IMG/VR virus record: IMGVR_UViG_3300025120_014456
Span: 1-26,317 of that record
Reading direction: 5' to 3' (one strand)
From: a virus
DNA: 26,317 nucleotides
A program made the position numbers and the translations under genes. Position 1 is the stretch's first letter. The number at the start of each line of letters is the position of its first letter. The notes below the pieces were generated by a model. That model ran no database searches and was not told the origin of the DNA. It worked only from the letters and a program-made list of their open reading frames with translations. Of this stretch, positions 1-7,219 are shown piece after piece.

Positions 1-90
1 CTTGCATATGCCAACTGGACCATAGAAGAAGTTCGCAACGGAACTGTGTGGCGTAGATTTAGACCACACATAGAAAGTATGATCAAATGA
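1..90 (+). CDS. 3' end of an unidentified gene
   Basis: The frame is open from the first base to a TGA at 88-90 and encodes 29 residues ending in HIESMIK. The next gene starts at 87 with the ATG of an ATGA overlap, the same translational-coupling junction seen many times downstream, which supports this being a real gene end. Too little is visible to name a family. By position it probably belongs to the glycan-modification block that follows. Confidence 0.6.
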   Translation, partial: LAYANWTIEEVRNGTVWRRFRPHIESMIK

Positions 91-716
91 AAGCGTTTAT
101 AATATATCTCAAAGAAGTCCCATCAACAATTGAGTCAGCACTCGAATGTAAAAACACATGCAAAGAACATGGATTAGATGGTTGGTTAATGGAAGGCTTC
201 ACACCATCACGTGCAGACCAATTCATCAAAGAACAAAATCTAAAGCCTTATCTACCAGGGCCAAAGTTATTTGAAATAAAATGGCGCAAAGGCGGAGTGA
301 GAGGTTGCATGATATCTCATTACCATGCATGGAAAAAATGTATAGAACTTGATCAACCAATTGTGGTGCTGGAACATGATTCAAGAGTGGTCAGTGAAAC
401 CTACAAAGAAGACTTTCAAGACATATTACATCTAGACGGATACCGTTGGGAAGCTGATCCTCATCAAGATCAAGTGCCATTTGTTGAAGACTTTACCTGG
501 ATGCGTAAAGGCGAAACACAACTCAAAGGTACATACGGTTATGTGATTAAACCACATGCTGCCAAAAGATTAATTCAAGGTGCACACGAAGACGGCCTCA
601 CAGCGTCTGACATGTTTGTCAAAGACAAGTATGTGCGTATCCAAGTGGTAAAACCAAGAGCAGTTTATGTGGCCAGTCCAGTCAGTTTGACAAGCGATAG
701 ATCATTCTATATATAA
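87..716 (+). CDS. Glycosyltransferase family 25-like protein
   Basis: The 209-residue protein resembles GT25 (LPS-biosynthesis) transferases, which add sugars to lipooligosaccharide or protein acceptors in the cytoplasm. Visible family signs are an N-terminal beta-strand opening (MKAFIIYL), the GCMISHYHAW stretch at residues 73-82 that matches the GC..SH...W signature, and a strand ending in LEHD at 95-98, where GT25 proteins usually have an acidic EDD-type motif. Here the middle acidic residue is His, so metal or nucleotide-sugar binding may differ. Length is near the family's usual 200-250. It starts in an ATGA overlap with the upstream gene and opens a run of glycan genes. The acceptor could be host surface glycan or virion protein. 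Confidence 0.7.
   Translation: MKAFIIYLKEVPSTIESALECKNTCKEHGLDGWLMEGFTPSRADQFIKEQNLKPYLPGPKLFEIKWRKGGVRGCMISHYHAWKKCIELDQPIVVLEHDSRVVSETYKEDFQDILHLDGYRWEADPHQDQVPFVEDFTWMRKGETQLKGTYGYVIKPHAAKRLIQGAHEDGLTASDMFVKDKYVRIQVVKPRAVYVASPVSLTSDRSFYI
687..715 (+). promoter_or_regulatory. Sigma70-type promoter close to the epimerase start
   Basis: A perfect -35 hexamer TTGACA (687-692) is followed by 17 bases and TATATA (710-715); an overlapping TATAAT lies at 712-717 with spacing 19. The ATG at 721 is only 5 bases beyond TATATA, so transcription would begin at about the start codon. The element lies inside the 3' end of the GT25 gene. It matches the close-promoter layout found before several other genes in the window. 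Confidence 0.55.
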
Positions 717-720
717 TTGC

Positions 721-1458
721 ATGCACATCACAATCACAGGATCACATGGATTCATTGGTCATCATCTAGTCAATCATTTCCACTCTCACAATCATCATCT
801 ATCATGTTGGGACTTGAAGATTGGAAAAAACATCTGTGACTTCACACTCAAAGGATTGTTGGAGGACACCACAGATGTCGTCATACATCTTGCCGCACTG
901 GCCGGCATCAGAGAATCCATTGATAATCCAGATCAATATTGGCAAACCAATGTTGAATACACCAAAAAAGTTTTTGATGTTGCTGAACAAAAAAATGTTC
1001 GAGTGATATATGCATCATCATCTGCCTGCAAACGATGGCACGGTAATCCATATGCCATATCAAAATATGTGAACGAATTTGTTGCTCCTTCTAATTCAGT
1101 GGGATTACGTTTTTCTACTGTGTGGGGAGATGGTGCCAGAGGTGACATGTTGGTACCACAGATACAAAATAAAAAATTAAAATATGCAACCACCCATCAA
1201 AGAGATCTCATCCATGTGTCAGATGTGATATCAGCCATACAGTGTATCATTGACCATCCTGAAGAGCGTGGAGTCTTCGATGTTGGAACTGGTAGAACTG
1301 TTGCTGTAGATCAGTTGGTGGCACACAACGGATTAGATGTGCCAATCACTGATGGCTTTAATTATGAGTCCAAAGAAAATTTATTGCCTTCACACAGACT
1401 GAGAGCACTGGGTTGGGCACCAAAAAGGTTTATAATGGATGAAAAGTTGTGCAACTAG
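721..1458 (+). CDS. Short NAD-dependent sugar epimerase/dehydratase (extended SDR)
   Basis: This is a 245-residue protein of the extended short-chain dehydrogenase family that epimerises, dehydrates or reduces nucleotide sugars. The Rossmann nucleotide motif TGSHGFIG is at residues 6-13, the H-L-A-A-L segment follows at about 57-61, and the catalytic Y..K pair is Y111 and K115, preceded by a serine run (99-101). The family is usually 300-340 residues, so the C-terminal substrate domain is reduced and the substrate cannot be predicted. Residues 14-27 are unusually rich in histidine. It has its own promoter-like element and no Shine-Dalgarno site, and its end overlaps the next gene by 10 bases. 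It probably makes a sugar precursor for the neighbouring transferases. Confidence 0.85.
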   Translation: MHITITGSHGFIGHHLVNHFHSHNHHLSCWDLKIGKNICDFTLKGLLEDTTDVVIHLAALAGIRESIDNPDQYWQTNVEYTKKVFDVAEQKNVRVIYASSSACKRWHGNPYAISKYVNEFVAPSNSVGLRFSTVWGDGARGDMLVPQIQNKKLKYATTHQRDLIHVSDVISAIQCIIDHPEERGVFDVGTGRTVAVDQLVAHNGLDVPITDGFNYESKENLLPSHRLRALGWAPKRFIMDEKLCN

Positions 1459-2081
1459 TTGATGGATTTTACATTCCAGATGGCGACTTGCCCAAACATC
1501 ACATTGCCGAATCCGTGGTGCAACATGATGCTATTCTAAATCAAAAGGTGTTAGAATATGCCAGCACAAGACGTCACATGATTGATGTCGGCGGAAATGT
1601 TGGTAGATGGAGCGTTGACTTTGCCAAATATTTTGACACTGTGTCTGCATTTGAACCAGCACCCTATCACATTGAATGTTTTGAAAAAAATTGTGCGTCA
1701 TATCCCAACATAACATTGTATCCATATGGCCTCAGCAACACAAACACACAAGGCAATCTAGAAGTTGCAGTTGCACAGCACCTCGGGTCAACCAGAGTGA
1801 TTCCATCACAAGATGGCAATATTACATTAAAGACTTTGGACGAACATGAATTCACAGACGTGGATGTGCTGAAAGTTGATGTTGAAGGATTAGAAATCGA
1901 TGTGTTGCAGGGTGCTGAAAAAACCATTGCAAGATGTAAACCAATCATTGTTATTGAAAGATGTGTGTTCAACAGTGAAAGATTTGGCTTAGACAAAATG
2001 GCCAGCCACAACGAATTAAATCGCCAAGGCTACAAAAGATTGTTCAAGATTACAAGAGATTGCATATATGGACCAAAATGA
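1449..2081 (+). CDS. FkbM-family SAM-dependent methyltransferase
   Basis: This is a 210-residue class I methyltransferase of the FkbM type, a family that O-methylates sugars and polyketides. The SAM-binding opening MIDVGGNVGRWS is followed by an acidic strand end (SAFEPAP), and later VDVLKVDVEGLEIDVLQGAE is the characteristic FkbM core, ending in an IIVIERC strand. The start is GTG at 1449, overlapping the epimerase end by 10 bases; a TATAAT at 1431-1436 lies just upstream but has no good -35. The next gene starts in its stop codon (ATGA). In this block the likely target is a sugar on a surface glycan. Confidence 0.85.
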   Translation: MQLVDGFYIPDGDLPKHHIAESVVQHDAILNQKVLEYASTRRHMIDVGGNVGRWSVDFAKYFDTVSAFEPAPYHIECFEKNCASYPNITLYPYGLSNTNTQGNLEVAVAQHLGSTRVIPSQDGNITLKTLDEHEFTDVDVLKVDVEGLEIDVLQGAEKTIARCKPIIVIERCVFNSERFGLDKMASHNELNRQGYKRLFKITRDCIYGPK

Positions 2082-2422
2082 AATCTTACAAACGCATAGA
2101 CCAAAACATTTTTGTAATAGAAAATGAACAACAAAACACATCCATCACATATGATCACAACGAATATGCAAAAATTATTGCTGTAACATTTGTCAAAGAT
2201 TATTACGATTACAACAAACCACACAATCAAACCAAATACAATCACGATGCAACATGGCGATTGATCACCTGTATGTTTGGTGTTATAATCTGTACATGCG
2301 GAGATCACAAGTTTGAACTGTCTCGAGAAAACAAAAAACAATTGATGATTGGACCCAATATAAATTTTGAATATTTCAACCAAAGTGGTAAATCAGTGTG
2401 TCACGTGAGATCAAGTGCATGA
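2078..2422 (+). CDS. Small cupin-like protein, possibly sugar-isomerase related
   Basis: The 114-residue protein starts at ATG 2078 in an ATGA overlap; an earlier in-frame start at 2060 would overrun the methyltransferase end. The second half (WRLITCMFGVIICTCGDH, then a polar turn and LMIGPNINFEYFN) has the alternating strand-turn pattern of a small cupin barrel, as in FdtA/QdtA-like sugar 3,4-ketoisomerases. The conserved histidines and arginine of that family are not clearly present, so activity is doubtful. Its place between a sugar methyltransferase and an SGNH hydrolase agrees with a nucleotide-sugar role. It could equally be a phage protein of unknown function. Confidence 0.5.
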   Translation: MKSYKRIDQNIFVIENEQQNTSITYDHNEYAKIIAVTFVKDYYDYNKPHNQTKYNHDATWRLITCMFGVIICTCGDHKFELSRENKKQLMIGPNINFEYFNQSGKSVCHVRSSA

Positions 2423-3051
2423 CCAGATTGCTTGTGTTTGGGGACAGTTGGCCATATGGTGCTGAACTACAAGCAGGTGAAAAAACTTTTGGGCAAATAT
2501 TACATGAAAAACTAGGCACAGACAGTTTTATAAATTGTTCACAAGAAGGCACATCAATTGATCATTTGGTGTTGCAACTTAAAAAATATTTGTCTCAACC
2601 GAAATCCAGCACAGATATTGCTGTGTTCTTTATAACAAATCCTATTAGATACATGATGCACAAAGAAGGTCACTTTCAAACCATTAGACCAACTGGTGAT
2701 AAAGGCGAACAGACAAAATTTTACTATCAACATCTTCAGTCAGATGAACTTGATCACCACAGAGCTAACACTTGTATTTTGTCTCTGCAGACCATGTGTA
2801 GATTCAGCACAACAATAATACAAGACATATACCTTGAAGGATGGACCAACATAGATTGGAACTATCCTGGCATCGATAACAAAAAGTTTTTGCCTCAATC
2901 TGCTCTTGAAATGTTTGAAGCACACACAAATACACAAACAAATGAATTAACCAAAAATCAAAACAATCCTTTCATATATCCCAACAAGTATCACCCCAAT
3001 CAAAAAGGACATCAATTGATTGCAGACGAGTTGTACAATTTTATAAAATGA
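2419..3051 (+). CDS. SGNH/GDSL-type hydrolase
   Basis: The 210-residue protein has the block I motif LVFGDSWPYG (nucleophile Ser10), a Gly/Asn-containing block near NCSQEGTS, and a C-terminal YHPNQKGHQLIADEL segment that supplies the catalytic His. SGNH enzymes in glycan clusters usually add or remove O-acetyl groups. The ATG at 2419 lies in an ATGA overlap with the previous stop, and this start places the GDSW motif near residue 9, as is normal; the GTG at 2398 is less likely. No signal peptide is seen, so it should be cytoplasmic. A second SGNH gene lies at 4685-5563. Confidence 0.8.
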   Translation: MTRLLVFGDSWPYGAELQAGEKTFGQILHEKLGTDSFINCSQEGTSIDHLVLQLKKYLSQPKSSTDIAVFFITNPIRYMMHKEGHFQTIRPTGDKGEQTKFYYQHLQSDELDHHRANTCILSLQTMCRFSTTIIQDIYLEGWTNIDWNYPGIDNKKFLPQSALEMFEAHTNTQTNELTKNQNNPFIYPNKYHPNQKGHQLIADELYNFIK

Positions 3052-3911
3052 AAATAGCAGTGTTCCCCAAGACCAGTGCCATAGCAGGAAAACCAGTTAT
3101 GTCTGCTTTTATCGAATCACTGAAGGGAGAAGATTATGTGATATGCCAAAACCACGAAAGACCAGATGCAGACATTGTGGTGATGTGGTCATGGCTCCTT
3201 GGCATGTATGGACGTGATGCAATATATAATCACTACAAAAAAACCAATGCAAAGTTTGTGATATTAGAAGTTGGTGCACTGCAACGCAACACATCTTGGA
3301 AAGTTGCCATTGGCGGAATCAACAGAGATGCTGATTTTGGCAATCAACATGTAGATGACAGTAGATTATCATTGTTTGATCTCACACCATCTGATTGGCA
3401 TGCATCCGGAGATCACATAATAATATGTGGCCAAAATGAAAGATCGATTGCATGGAATCAAGGGGCCACAGCACAATGGGTCAACAAAATGATAGAATGG
3501 ATAAGCAGTCAAACCGACAGGCCCATATGGTTTAGACCACATCCAAGATTTCCTGTGCATTTCAAAGATGCTACTGACAAAAAGGTATTTGTATCGCAAC
3601 CAAAAAAACTAAATCATCAAGGCAACATTGACGAAGTTGACTTTGCCCAAGCACTTTCACAAGCACATGCTGTGGTAAATTACAATTCAAATCCTGCCAT
3701 AGAATCTGTGCTGGCCGGTGTGCCTGTGTATGTGGATCAATCCTCATTGTGTTGGCCAGTGGGCAATGCCATAGGCAGCGACATCGATAGTCCTGTCAAA
3801 CCAGACAGAGCAGAGTGGTGCAAACAGATAAGTTATACTGAATGGTTCGTAGAAGAAATAAAACAAGGCCTCCCATGGAAGAGACTGAGACAAAATTTGA
3901 TCGCTGGGTGA
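3048..3911 (+). CDS. Capsule/Kdo-type polysaccharide glycosyltransferase-like protein
   Basis: The 287-residue protein resembles the C-terminal half of GT-B-fold capsule synthesis proteins of the KpsC/KpsS or WaaZ type. The key region runs from IWFRPHPRFPV (RPHP donor-site motif) to HAVVNYNSNPAIESVLAGVPVYV, the S..A.ES...G.PV loop typical of nucleotide-sugar binding, then SLCWPVGN. The N-terminal part is short and carries a WSWLLGMYGR stretch. The gene starts in an ATGA overlap and shares its last 37 bases with a tiny membrane ORF. With KdsA encoded at 9620, a link to Kdo-containing glycans is tempting but unproven. Confidence 0.65.
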   Translation: MKIAVFPKTSAIAGKPVMSAFIESLKGEDYVICQNHERPDADIVVMWSWLLGMYGRDAIYNHYKKTNAKFVILEVGALQRNTSWKVAIGGINRDADFGNQHVDDSRLSLFDLTPSDWHASGDHIIICGQNERSIAWNQGATAQWVNKMIEWISSQTDRPIWFRPHPRFPVHFKDATDKKVFVSQPKKLNHQGNIDEVDFAQALSQAHAVVNYNSNPAIESVLAGVPVYVDQSSLCWPVGNAIGSDIDSPVKPDRAEWCKQISYTEWFVEEIKQGLPWKRLRQNLIAG

Positions 3912-3985
3912 CTCGCATATACTTTGGTATCATGCTGTCATCACCTATCATCATGTTGATCTACATCTTTATCAACACACGATGA
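3875..3985 (+). CDS. Tiny single-span membrane protein (36 residues)
   Basis: An ORF of 36 residues starts at ATG 3875 inside the end of the preceding transferase, in another frame. It has a charged N-terminus (MEETETKFDRWVTR) followed by a hydrophobic segment, about residues 15-33, with a terminal TR. Its TGA (3983-3985) forms an ATGA overlap with the next gene, exactly the coupling used throughout this block. That junction and the membrane-span composition are the reasons to call it real. Without it there would be an isolated 70-base gap. It has no recognisable family. Confidence 0.5.
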   Translation: MEETETKFDRWVTRIYFGIMLSSPIIMLIYIFINTR

Positions 3986-4683
3986 AATCATTTGTGTGTG
4001 TTTGCACAGGCAACAAGTACGGCACTGAGTATGTTGACAAACTGTACAACATGGTGTCACGGCATGCCCACGACTTTAAATTTTTTGTAATCACAGACAG
4101 TAAAAAGGCATGGCGTGCAGAAATCAATCAAATTGTTGTGTCTCCATTGTTTCCAACATGGTGGAACAAAATACACATGTTTAGAGATGACATAGGACTG
4201 GAAGGCAGAGTGCTGTTCATGGATTTGGATGTTGTGATCTTTCGCAACATTGATGAGTTCTGGGACTTTGAAGGTGATGCATTTGTGATCATTCAAGACT
4301 TTAACAGATGCAGAATAAAAAATTATCATGTGCGTAATTCGTCTGTGATGAAATTCAATGCAGGGCAAGAAGTACACATATGGAATGAATTCAAACAAAA
4401 CACGCAACAAATTATTTCCAAGTATCGTGGCGACCAAGACTACATGACAGCAAAATACAGAAATGGTCCCATATGGCCTAGAGATTGGGTGATGTCATAC
4501 AAATGGGAAATTGGGTTGGAACCTGGCGAAAAAAGACGTTCGCCGCATGATCTATTTGTCAAACAACCATACAACAACAGTAAGCATGCACTACCACAAG
4601 ACTGTGCTGTGGCAGTGTTTCACGGAAAACCAAATCCAGCAGAAATTAAACACGACCCATTGGTAATACAAAATTGGAAATGA
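3982..4683 (+). CDS. GT8-like glycosyltransferase
   Basis: The 233-residue protein has a GT-A fold signature. GRVLFMDLDVVIFRNIDEFW carries the DxD metal/nucleotide-sugar motif at residues 81-83, preceded by WWNKIHMF. A later GDQDYM segment and the C-terminal AVFHGKPNP match the H.G.xKP end motif of GT8-type transferases. It probably transfers a hexose from a UDP-sugar in the cytoplasm. The start is the ATG of an ATGA overlap with the small membrane ORF. The following gene begins two bases after its stop, so the cluster continues. Confidence 0.75.
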   Translation: MKSFVCVCTGNKYGTEYVDKLYNMVSRHAHDFKFFVITDSKKAWRAEINQIVVSPLFPTWWNKIHMFRDDIGLEGRVLFMDLDVVIFRNIDEFWDFEGDAFVIIQDFNRCRIKNYHVRNSSVMKFNAGQEVHIWNEFKQNTQQIISKYRGDQDYMTAKYRNGPIWPRDWVMSYKWEIGLEPGEKRRSPHDLFVKQPYNNSKHALPQDCAVAVFHGKPNPAEIKHDPLVIQNWK

Positions 4684-4684
4684 C

Positions 4685-5563
4685 ATGGTAAAATTATTTT
4701 TAAATCAACCAAAAAGATTTTTTGCATTTGGATGTAGTTTCACAAATTATGATTGGGCAACTTGGGCAAATATTTTAGCCTATGAATTAAATGTACCGTT
4801 TTACAATTTTGGAAAAATAGGTGTAGGAAATTATTATATTAGTCAAGCCATAGCACAGGCCGATGCTGTTTATGATTTTAACAAAAATGATCTAGTAATT
4901 GTTTGTTGGACCAACATCTCGCGAGAAGACAGATGGACTGATGAGACTGGCTGGATTACCAAAGGCAACATATACTCACAATCAAATACGTATCCTCCAG
5001 AATTTGTTCGCAAATATGCGAATCATACACATTTTGCACTGCGAGATTTTGCAATGATAAAACTTGTAGACGAGTTGTTGTTGAACAAAACACAACATCA
5101 TCATTTGCAAATGTTAAATGTAGCACACAAAATAAACAAATGGGAAAATTTAGATGCAGAAACTAACAACCAAGTTGACAAATTAAAAAGAATTTATAAA
5201 ACCACACTCGATAAATTGCTGCCTGACTACAATGATGTAGTAACAAATTTCGGAGATATAGATCAAAAAATACAAAAAGATCGGCGCGAAATTGATAAAA
5301 AATTTTGCGACGGACATCCAACTATTGCTGAACATTACGAATATCTAACCAAGACATTTGACCACAAGTTCAAACCAACAACAAGTGAGACTGTACAAAG
5401 CACACATGAACAGTTTGTGAAATTTATCAGAAACAGTTACAAAGATGTTAAAAAACCTGCAAGTTTAGATATTTTTGGAGATGCTTGGCTCCAAGAATTC
5501 ACTGAAAAGTTTATATTATGCAAACCGTTAAACCATTCAAACACTGGTGCTACTATTGAATAG
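4685..5563 (+). CDS. SGNH-hydrolase-like protein, AT-richer than neighbours
   Basis: The 292-residue protein opens with RFFAFGCSFTNYDWATWANIL, a block I variant (FGCSFT, Ser18) seen in phage and cluster-associated SGNH proteins. Near the C-terminal third, FCDGHPTIAEHYEYL supplies the D..H pair. This SGNH version is longer than the one at 2419, with a charged helical middle segment. It appears richer in A/T-ending codons than the genes around it, which may mean separate acquisition. It starts at ATG 4685, two bases after the GT8-like stop. Likely role: acyl ester addition or removal on a glycan; substrate unknown. Confidence 0.65.
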   Translation: MVKLFLNQPKRFFAFGCSFTNYDWATWANILAYELNVPFYNFGKIGVGNYYISQAIAQADAVYDFNKNDLVIVCWTNISREDRWTDETGWITKGNIYSQSNTYPPEFVRKYANHTHFALRDFAMIKLVDELLLNKTQHHHLQMLNVAHKINKWENLDAETNNQVDKLKRIYKTTLDKLLPDYNDVVTNFGDIDQKIQKDRREIDKKFCDGHPTIAEHYEYLTKTFDHKFKPTTSETVQSTHEQFVKFIRNSYKDVKKPASLDIFGDAWLQEFTEKFILCKPLNHSNTGATIE

Positions 5564-5595
5564 TAACATTTTATCACCATGGTTGACTAAGAACA

Positions 5596-5601
5596 TATAA
5601 T
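5596..5601 (+). promoter_or_regulatory. -10-like TATAAT just before the peroxiredoxin gene
   Basis: A perfect TATAAT ends 7 bases before the ATG at 5609, in the only clear intergenic gap of this section. No good -35 is found at 16-19 bases. The string GGTTGACTAA at 5581-5590 is too close to act as -35 for this box, but it recurs at 7157-7166 and, less its last base, at 9078-9086. It is therefore weaker than the other promoter calls. Confidence 0.35.
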
Positions 5602-5608
5602 TAATGAT

Positions 5609-6112
5609 ATGAAACTGTTTGATTTTTCCCAATACGACCAACAACCACGTCCTGTACCATCAGGTGAAGTACAAGTCATCACAGATGGTGATGAAGCATT
5701 TGATCCACGCAACCTTGACCAATATGTTGAAGATAGAAATGTCATCATCATAGGCATTCCAGGAGCATTTACTCCCACATGCACAGAAAAACATCTGCCA
5801 GGTTTTGTGGCCCATGAAGGAGAAATCCGCAAACACGGCATTGATGAAATAATTTGTTTGAGTGTGAATGACCCACATGTCATGTTGGCATTCAATGATT
5901 ACATCAACTTTGATGGAGCCAATATTACCATGGCATCTGATCCATTTGGAGAAGTTGCAGAACAGATGGGACTGCTAACTGACATGGGTGTGTTGGGCAT
6001 GAGATGCAAAAGATTTGCCGCCATTGTGATGCAAGGCAAGATTGTTAATCTGTTTGTGGATGAACGTGGCATGGATGTTTCATCTGCAGAAAATTGTTTG
6101 AAACATTTGTAA
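5609..6112 (+). CDS. Peroxiredoxin, Prx5-like (AhpC/TSA superfamily)
   Basis: The 167-residue protein is a complete atypical peroxiredoxin that reduces H2O2 and alkyl peroxides in the cytoplasm. The active-site loop PGAFTPTCTEKHLPGF carries the peroxidatic Cys58 with the conserved Pro and Thr, and downstream SVNDPHVMLAF and ASDPFGE match Prx5 landmarks. Other cysteines are at about 93, 130 and 161; the usual glutathione or glutaredoxin donor cannot be read from the sequence. Length matches the family's usual 160-170. It sits in the middle of a glycan block with a TATAAT just upstream, and the next start overlaps its stop by one base. A peroxidase on a phage genome is probably an auxiliary gene against oxidative stress. 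Confidence 0.92.
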   Translation: MKLFDFSQYDQQPRPVPSGEVQVITDGDEAFDPRNLDQYVEDRNVIIIGIPGAFTPTCTEKHLPGFVAHEGEIRKHGIDEIICLSVNDPHVMLAFNDYINFDGANITMASDPFGEVAEQMGLLTDMGVLGMRCKRFAAIVMQGKIVNLFVDERGMDVSSAENCLKHL

Positions 6113-6798
6113 TGGCAATCACTGATTATCAAGGCGAAGAAATCATAGATTCTATTGTAATCAAACAAGGCAAAAAAACATTCAACAAAACATACATGCC
6201 ACGCACTGTGTTTAACGATGCTGATGGCAAAGATGCTTACATCATAGGCAATGGCGAATCAAGAAAAGATTTTGATCTATATTCACTGCCACAAGACACC
6301 TATGGATGCAATGCACTATATCGAGACTATGAACCAGATTATCTTGTCACAGTAGATCAACGCATGTACAAAGAAATTGTTGAAAGTGCATACGGCGAAA
6401 AAAATACAGTGTACACCAATCGCAACAACATGAAGAAATATGGTGGTGTTTGTCATTTGATTCCTCACAATCCATATCGTGGAGCTGGCACCACTGCCAT
6501 GCACATTGCCATGCATGACGGACACACAAACTTGATTTGTATTGGTTTTGATTGTGCTGAAGATGCCCCCAACAACAATGTTTACAAAGATACTGATTGC
6601 TACAATGACGCAAAAACCATTGTGCATCAAACTGTGTGGGCCAAACAAATTTACCAACTTATGCAGGCCAATCCGCATGTGCAATGGACGTTTGTTGGTG
6701 GTAATCCCTGGCCACAATTCTTTGATCTTGACAACTGCACACAGATTTCATACAATCAATTAAGTACGCATATAAATAATAGACATGAAACTGCCTGA
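6112..6798 (+). CDS. DUF115/sialyltransferase-like phage protein
   Basis: The 228-residue protein starts at ATG 6112, overlapping the peroxiredoxin TAA by one base; a TTG at 6094 is possible but would overlap more. The motif YIIGNGESRKDFDL and then YGCNALYRDYEPDYLVTVDQRMY is the G-N-G-x-S...CN pattern shared by MAF/DUF115 proteins and CstI-like sialyltransferases. The middle section CHLIPHNPYRGAGTTAMHIAMHDGHTNLICIGFD fits the second half of that Rossmann-like fold. Such proteins transfer activated sugars or act in glycosylation of surface structures. Many marine phages carry related ORFs near fibre or LPS genes, as I recall. The acceptor is unknown. Confidence 0.65.
   Translation: MAITDYQGEEIIDSIVIKQGKKTFNKTYMPRTVFNDADGKDAYIIGNGESRKDFDLYSLPQDTYGCNALYRDYEPDYLVTVDQRMYKEIVESAYGEKNTVYTNRNNMKKYGGVCHLIPHNPYRGAGTTAMHIAMHDGHTNLICIGFDCAEDAPNNNVYKDTDCYNDAKTIVHQTVWAKQIYQLMQANPHVQWTFVGGNPWPQFFDLDNCTQISYNQLSTHINNRHETA
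6771..6778 (+). promoter_or_regulatory. TATAAATA box before the zinc-peptidase gene
   Basis: This octamer is an exact match to the T4 late-promoter consensus and ends 6 bases before the ATG at 6785. It could also be read as a sigma70 -10 (TATAAA) with a weak TTCATA 18 bases upstream. It lies within the end of the preceding coding sequence. Confidence 0.4.
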
Positions 6799-7144
6799 AC
6801 AAATTAAAATTGGATGGAAAGACGTTGATCTACAACGTGTGAAAGTTTCATTTGTCAAAAACAATTCAGATTACTGGGGGCAATACATTGCTCGCCAAAA
6901 CAAAATAGAAATCCAAGACGAAGCTCAAGGACAAGATCTAGCCAACACACTAGTGCATGAAATCATACATGCCATTGTGTATCATTCATCGCTCAATGCA
7001 GAGGGCGGCCCATTGTATGAAAGTGATGACGAAGAACAAGCAGTCAACTCAATGACCAATTGGTTGATGGGTGTTTTCAAAGACAATCCATGGTTATTAG
7101 ACTTTCTCAAAGATAACATTCACGGTAAGACTCGCAAAAAATAA
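6785..7144 (+). CDS. Small zinc metallopeptidase-like protein (HExxH)
   Basis: The 119-residue protein carries VHEIIHAI with the zinc motif HEIIH at residues 58-62, followed about 20 residues later by SDDEEQAV, whose glutamates could give the third ligand. This is the gluzincin-like arrangement of small phage-encoded peptidases (SprT/ImmA-like). The fold before it contains a short YIARQNKIEIQ strand pair, as in those families. There is no signal peptide. It overlaps the preceding gene by 14 bases. Substrate and role are unknown; known relatives cut repressors or process DNA-protein crosslinks, and neither can be inferred here. Confidence 0.7.
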   Translation: MKLPEQIKIGWKDVDLQRVKVSFVKNNSDYWGQYIARQNKIEIQDEAQGQDLANTLVHEIIHAIVYHSSLNAEGGPLYESDDEEQAVNSMTNWLMGVFKDNPWLLDFLKDNIHGKTRKK

Positions 7145-7158
7145 GACTTTTTGAGTGG

Positions 7159-7196
7159 TTGACTAATTTGGTACAATACCATATAATAATGGTATT
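7159..7196 (+). promoter_or_regulatory. Strong sigma70 promoter with embedded palindrome (operator candidate)
   Basis: TTGACT (7159-7164), 17 bases and a perfect TATAAT (7182-7187) make the best promoter in the window. A perfect inverted repeat, AATACCAT (7175-7182) and ATGGTATT (7189-7196), surrounds the -10 with a 6-base centre. GGTA-CAA-TACC at 7170-7180 adds a third half-site. The layout suggests control by a dimeric DNA-binding protein or an early-gene switch. The leader to the ATG at 7220 is about 25 bases. Confidence 0.7.
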
Positions 7197-7204
7197 AACA
7201 AATT

Positions 7205-7210
7205 AAGAGG
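7205..7210 (+). promoter_or_regulatory. Shine-Dalgarno site AAGAGG
   Basis: AAGAGG lies 9 bases before the ATG at 7220. It is one of very few clear ribosome-binding sites in this window and fixes the start of the small protein gene. It goes with the only plus-strand promoter that leaves room for a real 5' leader. Confidence 0.65.
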
Positions 7211-7219
7211 TAACAACAA

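Noticed and set aside
5583-5601. TTGACT plus TATAAT as a promoter for peroxiredoxin
   Set aside because: The two hexamers are only 7 bases apart, which does not fit sigma70 geometry; only the -10-like box is reported.
7131-7155. Terminator after the zinc-peptidase gene (CAAAAA/TTTTTG inverted repeat)
   Set aside because: The stem is almost all A-T with a mismatch and no separate U-tract; it is probably too weak to act.
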